Source: Paulinella micropora (Eukaryota; Cercozoa; Imbricatea; Euglyphida). Taken from it: 38,989 nucleotides of DNA. The notes beneath the pieces are model-generated. The model had not been told where the DNA came from. It did not search any database and worked only from the letters and a program-made list of their open reading frames with translations. The stretch is from NCBI GenBank assembly GCA_009731375.1, contig BJOX01000095.1, positions 423,639 through 462,627 on the forward strand, read 5' to 3'. Each line of letters begins with the position of its first letter. Position 1 is the stretch's first letter. This document shows, one piece after another, positions 8,701-16,124 of the stretch. Made by a program: the position numbers and the translations under genes.

Positions 8701-10835
8701 AGAGGTTGAAGGGGCGTCAGCAGCAGAAGCGGGAGTCGTATGTCCTGTTCGTCGATCTACGCAAGGCTTTCCCGTCTGTTTGGAGAGATGGCCTATTTGA
8801 GAGGCTCTGGAAGCTGGGTGTAAGGGGCAAGTTCTGGCGCACGCTACGCAGGTGCTACGAGCAGACTTCGTCGCAAGTGCTAGTTGATGGAGCACTCACC
8901 CCCGAAGTACTGGAGGGTGTAGGCGTCCAACAGGGGTCCCCTCTCTCTCCCACACTCTTCAACGTCTTTATGGATGAGCTGTGTGATCGGCTGGCGAGTG
9001 CCCTCAAGATCACGGATGTGAAGCGGCTGAACGACATCAAGGCACTTCTATACGCGGACGACGTGGCCCTCATCGCTCACAGTCGCACCGAGCTCCAGAA
9101 GATGGTCAATGTTGTGGCCAAGTTCGCGGAAGATTACCGGCTGGAAGTCAACTTGAAGCCCGGCAAGACGGAAATCATGCCCATTTACACGTCGAGCAAG
9201 GCGAAACGACCAAGTATCAGGGAGCGAGGTGAGCCCGTGGTGTGGTTTCGCGGCCAGAAGCTTTGTGTCACCAGTCAGTACAAGTACCTGGGAGTGGTTA
9301 TCACCGACGACCTGAAGTGGAAGGAGCAGGCCCTGCGGGCTACGCGTGTCACTGAAGTCGCCACCGCAGGTTGGTACTCTTTGTGGTGTGCAGGTGAGAT
9401 ACAAGCTAGGTATCGTCTCATGTGCTGGAATCAACTTGTGGGGGCCAAGCTGAAGTACGCCTTCGATGTCTGGCGTGCCCCCGTATCGCAGCTCACCAAG
9501 CTGGAGGCAGCAATGCTGCGCCCCATGAGGATGATTCTCGGCATCAGCCCTAAGACAAGCAAGTGGATTACACTCTTTCTGGCGCGCTCTTTGAGTGCGG
9601 AGCGTTTGCGGCGGGCGGCGCAACTGAAGTTCTATGGACGGCTGCGTGTTCTACCGGAGAAGCGATTTCCTGTCATCGCATCTCAAGTCAAATCCGACTG
9701 GACTGCGGAGGCCGAAGGCGCTATCAGGGACTCAATGGATCTACAACAAGGGCTTCAGGAGCTCCTAAATAGCTCAGAGAAGGACCTCGAGGGTTGGTGT
9801 TCGACTGTGGACAAGTGGGCCCTTCAGCAGGACGTCAAGATGGTGCAGCAACTGATGTGGGACAAGCGAGAGGCAGGCAGCGATCTTACTGATGGCCTGC
9901 GAGTCATCCTAAGACAAGTCTTTGGAACTAAGGAGTTCCCAAGATGGGTAGCCCTTGATGATGCGCATTATAATCTGCTTCGGAGAAGGTTGCTCAGCTG
10001 CAACAACCGCCTTCGGTTGTACCGCAGCAAGTTGGTCAGTGGCATGTCCCCTCGCTGCTTCTGTTGTCATGATGATGTCAATGAGTCCCTTGCGCACTTC
10101 TTATGGGATTGCCCCATGCATGAGGGGAGACGTAAGCAGCTGTTGCTGAGTATGCAGAGGCTCGGTGGCATGGCTGTGGGGGGTGCTGAGGGGGATGGAG
10201 GGAGTGAGGAGGGTGGTGAGGTCGTAGGCGGTGAGGTTGTGGTGGAGGATGTGTTGCTTGGGCGGGAGCGGGAGGGCTCTGTGCGGCAGGGTTGGGATGA
10301 TATGTCGCCTGTGGATCAATCACGATTGTTTTGTAAGCTTTTTCAGGGGAAGTCGCGCTTCCGCAGTAACTTTAGGCTTGCTGCGTTGTTAGGGGTTACA
10401 GCGTTGCGTCCCCCTCCAAAGTTGGATGTGTTGTTTGGATCATATGTGTCTGAGTGTTGGTCTGCTAGGGAGGGTAAAAGGGAGGAGCTTGGGGTGGAGG
10501 ATGGGGGCGAGGAGGTGATTGACCTCACTGAGGTTCCATCAGCTTCTGTCCCACCCTCTCCCCCAAGTGACGTTGATGTTGCGCGGCGCGGCCGTCCGCG
10601 CAGTGTGGACGTCCTGGCTAGAGAGAGGGGTTCGGGAGCGCAGCGTAGTGTCTCCGAGTTCTTCTCTTCAGCTAACACCCTCGCATCTAGCTCTTCATGC
10701 ACTTCACAGCCCCCATCTGCCCCTGCTGTTGCTGTTGCTGCTATGTCTGTTTGGTGTTCTGACAATGCGTTGGGATCGGCTGACCCCGGTGACCCAATGG
10801 AGGCACATGTCCAGGATCTGGATCTGATGCTATAG
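5727..10835 (+). CDS. LINE polyprotein: RRM-like region, AP endonuclease, reverse transcriptase, zinc knuckle
   Basis: One ORF of about 1702 residues from ATG 5727. The upstream GTG at 5724 is in frame but is not a likely start. Residues about 110-215 resemble the RRM-type fold of LINE ORF1 proteins (NLIVWGLSE, then RHLELVYEDD, then a basic RDRERVRR). The endonuclease runs from about 310 to 575: N318 in NWQG, E349 in GAQEHR, ADAN in place of the usual GDFN, LLDYI, and a final TDH with H568. The reverse transcriptase has NWRDISIIS near 940, FVDLRKAF near 1008, QQGSPLSP and the catalytic YADD at 1109-1112. A C-terminal zinc-binding CFCC-x(6)-H-x(4)-C starts near 1444. The protein nicks target DNA and reverse-transcribes its own RNA there. 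No separate ORF1 was found, so its role may be fused at the N terminus. Confidence 0.93.
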   Translation: MASDIGRLLLSMDYKYAKHGATTVALMGQGRIAEDLDNPRGNASSTGSGPMSQDGRMRARVYDGIPEPRGEAILAAPHPSSPNLAHGSALQHKASGAIWQMAPPPRRYRRVDRYDKDGRNLIVWGLSERANLQEIASKMSGLGLVVPVMEWQGQRMSRHLELVYEDDDSRQTALQQLKHLKFFGRGVNVALGRRFRDRERVRRLIRIHLRGEAAVRKEEAATGYRVLPLHEECVDDVQVVSSELAADAPKCVSECADVHVVPLHSAASAVGDQPAQAPAEGGSTRAEAKRGRRVRKRAKKHRSKQFDTGFKLLVASHNWQGKTGYDNVGTAEWASFYKHEGWLVIGAQEHRMGKKQLSKCSLDGFRIFGKPAEVSEKNRCKGGVLFAVANFLGPYCNLVSAPVDHRQQVWLRIASGVTGAQDIYVGNGYFPQETQEEESSEAYAAWQAAIAFFGAKGLVVTVADANAKLGPACSRKEEGIVGQHGEVDDKGAPVRSENGKRLAAVLVATGLRNLSGFSCPVEGSYWWSRREQRGMGTGKHLLDYICASPGLASGAKFGVCEDDLDTDHKAVWAELTWSGQRRPKRAAKPYRSFRVDKLIGAGVSGNDHAAKQALDYLRDKFDDVFQHCLQKLGVHQLPELDLSGGADSQRVVDDVTERVAQSFRMAAHRVLGSRCIRPRFTNNWFDGELKELIQQRREAYAAYRRDESNAEARLNWLRLRKQIRKATRAKKSASFKQVQEEAVKCQREQSSKRFWLLAKRLGGARRTKVSAPVQREDGSLACTLPEKVARWEEFRKNSVKPRENPASAAVVVECCAEAGSLEWEEAEAKRQFHWNDRFRDEVARAMKEHEVGEDTCEELDKPFTQEEVLARQRALNNHKACGEDKVKNEMLKYGGAYINGYLTQYFNWIREAERTPKAWGKGIIVNIPKGGDPTDPDNWRDISIISCLGKLYLSLLATRLTLFVDGPDKLRPEQGGFRPGRRTTDQVFTLWQRLKGRQQQKRESYVLFVDLRKAFPSVWRDGLFERLWKLGVRGKFWRTLRRCYEQTSSQVLVDGALTPEVLEGVGVQQGSPLSPTLFNVFMDELCDRLASALKITDVKRLNDIKALLYADDVALIAHSRTELQKMVNVVAKFAEDYRLEVNLKPGKTEIMPIYTSSKAKRPSIRERGEPVVWFRGQKLCVTSQYKYLGVVITDDLKWKEQALRATRVTEVATAGWYSLWCAGEIQARYRLMCWNQLVGAKLKYAFDVWRAPVSQLTKLEAAMLRPMRMILGISPKTSKWITLFLARSLSAERLRRAAQLKFYGRLRVLPEKRFPVIASQVKSDWTAEAEGAIRDSMDLQQGLQELLNSSEKDLEGWCSTVDKWALQQDVKMVQQLMWDKREAGSDLTDGLRVILRQVFGTKEFPRWVALDDAHYNLLRRRLLSCNNRLRLYRSKLVSGMSPRCFCCHDDVNESLAHFLWDCPMHEGRRKQLLLSMQRLGGMAVGGAEGDGGSEEGGEVVGGEVVVEDVLLGREREGSVRQGWDDMSPVDQSRLFCKLFQGKSRFRSNFRLAALLGVTALRPPPKLDVLFGSYVSECWSAREGKREELGVEDGGEEVIDLTEVPSASVPPSPPSDVDVARRGRPRSVDVLARERGSGAQRSVSEFFSSANTLASSSSCTSQPPSAPAVAVAAMSVWCSDNALGSADPGDPMEAHVQDLDLML

Positions 10836-10847
10836 TCTGAGGAAGCC

Positions 10848-10881
<34 letters not shown>

Positions 10882-10883
<2 letters not shown>

Positions 10884-11483
10884 AAAATGCTTTCAGTAAT
10901 TCAAGTTAAAAAGTTAAGTGCTAAGAGTGAGGAAAAGCAGAATACGATGTGCATGCATTCCACATACAGCAAAAATTGTTGTAACCAACGCGAATGCGGT
11001 CAAGGTTATGCACTACCTCACACCATGACCTTCATTCATTTTCAATACCAGAAAAACGATACCATAAGTTTCAAAAAACTGACAATATGATTGCTATCAA
11101 TAGCACGCTTCACCAATAGAGTTGCAGTGGCAGCCCCCCCCCCTTATTTCAATTTCACTGTCTTCCATTGCAAGTGGAATAGAAAACAAAAAGAAGAAAA
11201 GACTGGAGAGTAGTATTGTTGTAAAGAAAAATACAGAAAACCATGATGATAAGAAACTCTGAATGGAACACAAACTAGTACTCAAACTCTCACAACAACT
11301 GTGACCGTCAGAAGTTATTAAACAAAAAAAGATCTGCAAAACTGTCAAATACAAAACAAAAAACATATCAACTGCAAAATATGAAAGATGAAAGAGGTTC
11401 TAATCTGTTTGAAGCTATGATATTTATAAGAAAGTGTGTGTGTGTGTGTGTGTGTGTGCACGTGTGCATCGTATCACTGCGTG

Positions 11484-11528
<45 letters not shown>

Positions 11529-11632
11529 CAGACACTCACAGTGCCACGGTGTGTGTACGATACTGGTAAGCCCACGTGCTGCACGGAAGTCTCAATTGTT
11601 GTCGGTTTTTTGCAAAAATATCCGTGTGTCAG
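10882..11632. other. No gene recognised; (GT)n at 11432-11528
   Basis: AT-rich unique sequence after the LINE tail, then a GT tract. Frames here are short and of low complexity. Confidence 0.5.
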
Positions 11633-11782
11633 GTGCTTTCCGCGGGTGGCGCGTTGAGAAACAAGCCAGGAGTTCTGATACGGAAGAAATTCCAGCCCCA
11701 AGGAAAGGACAGAAGCAACATGCAGGCGGCTTTAGCAGAAGCTTTTCGTGAGGGCAAGCACCATGTCCTCACTGATTATGTG
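11633..11782 (+). CDS. Putative internal exon, unknown product
   Basis: An open 150-nt block (50 codons) lies between an acceptor (TCCGTGTGTCAG) and a donor (TATGTG|GTCCGT), phase 0 on both sides. It reads VLSAGGALRNKPGVLIRKKF and continues to AALAEAFREGKHHVLTDYV, a charged, helix-like composition unlike the microsatellite frames. The same strand and the same phase 0/0 make it a possible upstream exon of the plus-strand LRR gene whose first recognisable exon is at 13631. The family is not recognised. Confidence 0.35.
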
Positions 11783-12981
11783 GTCCGTATCTTTCTTTTG
11801 GTTTCCCACGGTGGCAGCACACCCCCAGCCCCCCCTCCTCTTTGTGTAATGTTGCCTTACAGTATCTTATAATTATGTCTTCTTTTCTTTGTAATTTTTT
11901 GCTTGGACTGTTGAAGCTCGCGCTTCTTGTAACAATCTTTGTGTTAATTTGAACGTTCATTGTGAAATAGTATGTTAAAAAGAAACACACAAAAACAAAA
12001 GACACAAAGACAAGATAAACAACAACAGCAGACGTAACGACAAACACAAAGGGGCGAACACAAACAAGCTAACGAACACAAGGCCAGACAGGGGCAAGGG
12101 AGACGATACGATACTATAAGGTAAGAGAAGTATGCAGAGGTTAGATATAATTAACATAGGGCGCAAGTGAGATCAATTGACAGTCAGTGAGACAGCTCTT
12201 AAGGAAACTGTAGCACCTAACGCAATTCACTCGCACCAGAGGCCATCGCAGCCAGGAGGGTGGGGTGCAGAGCGTAGTAAGGCTCGACGTGGCGATTGCG
12301 TGGCGATTGCTCGCGACGCGATTATGCCGAGTGCTAGATCTAGTGCTGCAATATCCGTAAGGGCCAGCCCAAGCCTGGCAACCTCATAGACATCGGCCTC
12401 AAGCAAGTCGAGCCAAACCACTCCGCACCCCACCCCCCCTCATAGACCAGAAGAGTCTCCGCTAGCCACAACCCACACCATAAGGCTAAAACGCAAGTGA
12501 AAATAACCAAACCTAACAGGCAGCAGCAGGTAAGAAAAACGAGGGGAAAAAAAAAAAAAAAAAAAAAAAAAGCAAGACCAAATCAAACAAGCAACAGCAT
12601 GTAAGAAAAACGAAAAAGAAAAAAGAAAACAAAAGGGGACAAGAAATGGAAAAAGAGAGCGAACCTTGTTTACGGTAAAGGAGAGAGAGAGAGAGAAGAA
12701 GAAGAAGAAGAAGAAGAAGAAGAAGAAGAAGAAGAAGAAGAAGAAGAAGAAGAAGAAGAAGAAGAAGAAGAAGAAGAAGAAGAAGAAGAAAGAGACAGAG
12801 AGAAAGGATAAGAAAGAGTCGAACTTCCTCATCACTTCACTTCAATATCTCTAGATCGGCGAACAGTGTGGGACTCGGGTTAAGACCGAAAAAAAAAAAA
12901 AAAAAAAAAAAACCCCCAAACNNNNNNNNNNCCCCTACCCACTAAACTAAAACGGGCCCTGTAAAAACTCCCGGTGGGAGA

Positions 12982-13032
<51 letters not shown>

Positions 13033-13217
13033 TTACAGTAAGCAAGGTTTAATGAGGAAAGAAAAAGAGGAAACAAAGAAGAAAAAAATATAAAGAAGAA
13101 CATTTTTTTTTCAAGAAAAATATTTTAATAATAATAAAACGTTGTACAAATAGTAGAAAATAATTCATAAGTATTAATAGTCATAGTCAGAGTGCTCATA
13201 ATCTAAAAGCTAATTAT
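11783..13217. other. Mostly low complexity, no secure gene
   Basis: Contains poly-A tracts (12549-12570, 12888-12911), (GAA)n (12696-12790), a gap and (TTA)n (12980-13032). A minus-strand open stretch at 12227-12433 has an amphipathic reading (EADVYEVARLGLALTDIAAL) but no start, splice or family evidence. Confidence 0.5.
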
Positions 13218-13587
<370 letters not shown>

Positions 13588-13630
13588 TTTCACTTCTTGT
13601 TTGTGTTCATGGGTTATCTGCTCTGAATAG

Positions 13631-13714
13631 GCCAATTATGAAGGCGAATCGCTCGATTTGTCAAGCCAGAATCTTGGAGCTTTTGGTGCTTTGGCAGTCG
13701 CCAAGTGACTGCAG
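13631..13714 (+). pseudogene. LRR exon, plus strand, with in-frame TGA
   Basis: The exon is exactly 84 nt (28 codons) between acceptor CTGAATAG and donor CTGCAG|GTCACA. It reads ESLDLSSQNLGAFGALAVAK, which is the ribonuclease-inhibitor-type LRR pattern of the exons from 14711 on. Codon 26 is TGA where its siblings have Ala or a similar residue, so this copy is broken unless TGA is a sense codon here. It has no minus-strand partner exon. Confidence 0.6.
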
Positions 13715-13951
13715 GTCACACAGACTATACATGCATAAAGACATCACTACTTCAGGTCAGGACTACACCTATTATGAGACAACAGAATAAAATATTTATG
13801 AATGTTGGGTGTTTGGATACTGGAGATCTTACAGGTGAATCTCTGTGTATACGTATGTGTGTGTGTCTATCTCTCTCTCCTCTATCTCTCTCTTCTTCCC
13901 TCCCTCCCCCCCTCCCTCCCTCTCTTCTCTCTCTCTCTCTCTCTCTCTTTG

Positions 13952-13997
<46 letters not shown>

Positions 13998-14182
13998 ACC
14001 CACCTACCCAAAATGTTTAACAACAAACATGCATGTACGTATACACATGTACACATATACATATTACACATTTACATGTGCTCATAGACACTTTTCATAC
14101 ACAGCATGCCAACATACTCACATATTCATCATTTTAATGCTACCAGCTGTATATTGTGTTTTTTTCTCTGTCTTCTCTGTCT

Positions 14183-14247
<65 letters not shown>

Positions 14248-14324
14248 GCAGCGCCTTCAACACCAGTTTTGTTCTGCCAGTCGAGCTTGACAAAGGTGTT
14301 TCCAATCTTGTCATATAAGCATAT

Positions 14325-14358
<34 letters not shown>

Positions 14359-14467
14359 CTCTATCTCTCTCCTCTCTTTCTCTCTCCCTCTCTCTCTCCC
14401 TCTCCCTCCCTCCCTCTCTCTCTATCTATCTATCTATCTCCTCCGCTTCTCTTCTCACTCTCCCTCA

Positions 14468-14503
<36 letters not shown>

Positions 14504-15923
14504 CTATCTCTCTGTCACACACACACACCACCCACCTACCCAAAACGTTTAACAGCAAACATGAATATACACATGTACACATATACATATTACATATTAA
14601 TATTTGTTCATAGGCACTGATCATATACAGCATGCCAACATACTCACATATGCATCATTTTAATGCTACTGCGCGGTAGCATGTGAAAGACAAGCTTGTG
14701 GGTTGTTTAGGTGAATTCAACCCTCACCGCTCTCGATATTGGCAGGAACGTTATCGGACCACAAGGTGCGCAGTCAACAGCAGATGCTATCAAGGTACCT
14801 TCAGAGCTTCGCCAAAGGCCCTCGCACCTTCTGCTTCAATCTTGTTATCTCGCATGTAGAGCTCTTGAAGCGAACTATTCATCTGCATGCAAAAATAAAC
14901 TTGTTAGAGATGCCGCGCGGTAGCAAGGTTTCAGTAGCAACTTTGTTTTAGGTCCATGCTACTCTTATCTTGATCGACCTCCAATCAAATCGAATCGGAT
15001 CGGCAGGAGCCCAACATATTGCAAAGGAGCTGGAGGTACCTTGAGAGCTGTTCCGAGTGCACTGGCGTCTGCATCTCTGATAGCATTGTCGCCCAGATAT
15101 AATGTCTGCAATGTTTTGTTCTCCTGCACACCGACACATATTTTGTCGTTTATGCTACCGCGCGCGGTAGCATTCATATATTAGTTTGTGGTGTGTCGAT
15201 AAATAGGTCAAAAAAACTCTGCAAACGCTCAGCCTAGATTTGAACAGCATTGGAGCACAAGGCGCAGAGCATATCGCGGAAGCGCTCAGGGTCAGACCTC
15301 CAAGGCCCTGCCGATAGCAATAGCTCCAGCATCACCAATACCGTTGCCCCAGAGCGAGATTTCAGTGAGGCTCGCATTGACCTGCACTCAAAAAGGAACA
15401 GCAATTTTTATTAGTGCTGCCGCGTTGGTAGCAAAGACACAGTTGTGTGTATGTGTGGTCAAATTAGGTGAACACAACTGTTCAAACTCTTAACATCGGC
15501 TACAACCATCTCGGCGACAATGGCGCTGCACTGATCGCAGAAGCAATTAAGGTCTGACCTCCAAAGCCTTCCCGATGGCAGCAGCTCCATCAGGGCCAAT
15601 ATTATTCAAGTTGAGGTTGAGGGTAGTAATGCTTTTGTTTACCTGTACCCAAACATCAACATTTCATCCATGCTACGGCGCGCGGTAGCATTTATAATGC
15701 ATGCTTATCACCATGTAGGTTAACAAGATTCTGCGTGAGATAGATCTGGGATGGAACCAGATCGGAGATGCGGGAGCGCAAGCTATTGGAGAAGCAATAA
15801 AGGTACCTCAAGCGGCCGCGATCGCTTTTGCGCCTTCTGGACCAATGTTGCTGTTCCAGAGGCTCAATGCCTTCAAAGACTTGTGCACCTGATAATTACG
15901 CAATCATAAAGTTTTCACCGCAG

Positions 15924-15965
<42 letters not shown>

Positions 15966-16071
15966 CCCCCCCCCCCCCCCCCCCACACACTCTCTCTCTC
16001 TCCATGCCAGATTTATCTCACCTTGTTAACCTACATAGTCATGAGCATACATTATAAATGTTCTCTCTTTC

Positions 16072-16124
<53 letters not shown>

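Larger units (their letters stand above)
4736..10881 (+). mobile_element. Non-LTR retrotransposon (LINE), APE-RT type
   Basis: The element has a roughly 990-bp 5' leader, one long ORF (5727-10835), almost no 3' UTR and a (TTA)n tail (about 10850-10881). Its 5' end abuts the (TTA)n tail of the SINE at 4431-4735, so it inserted into or beside that tail. The intact ORF suggests a recent insertion. The endonuclease is apurinic-like and the reverse transcriptase is of the LINE type; no RNase H region was recognised. The simple TTA tail recalls the I/Jockey group, whose I factor ends in TAA repeats, but clade assignment needs a tree. Confidence 0.9.
14663..15888. repeat. Array of five dyad-symmetric LRR exon cassettes
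   Basis: There are five units with plus-exon starts 241, 255, 261 and 251 bp apart. Each unit has this order: border palindrome, plus acceptor, plus LRR exon (84 nt), overlapping donors, minus LRR exon (84 nt; 82 in the last), minus acceptor, border palindrome. The donor overlap lies at the centre of each unit: for unit 3, palindrome centres near 15163 and 15423 have their midpoint at about 15293, inside the donor block 15291-15297. The plus and minus exons of unit 4 match at about 48 of 84 positions by hand count, so each unit is an old inverted duplication of one LRR exon. Confidence 0.85.

Noticed and set aside
12227-12433. Minus-strand 68-codon ORF with helix-like reading
   Set aside because: No acceptor, donor or recognisable domain; kept only as a remark.
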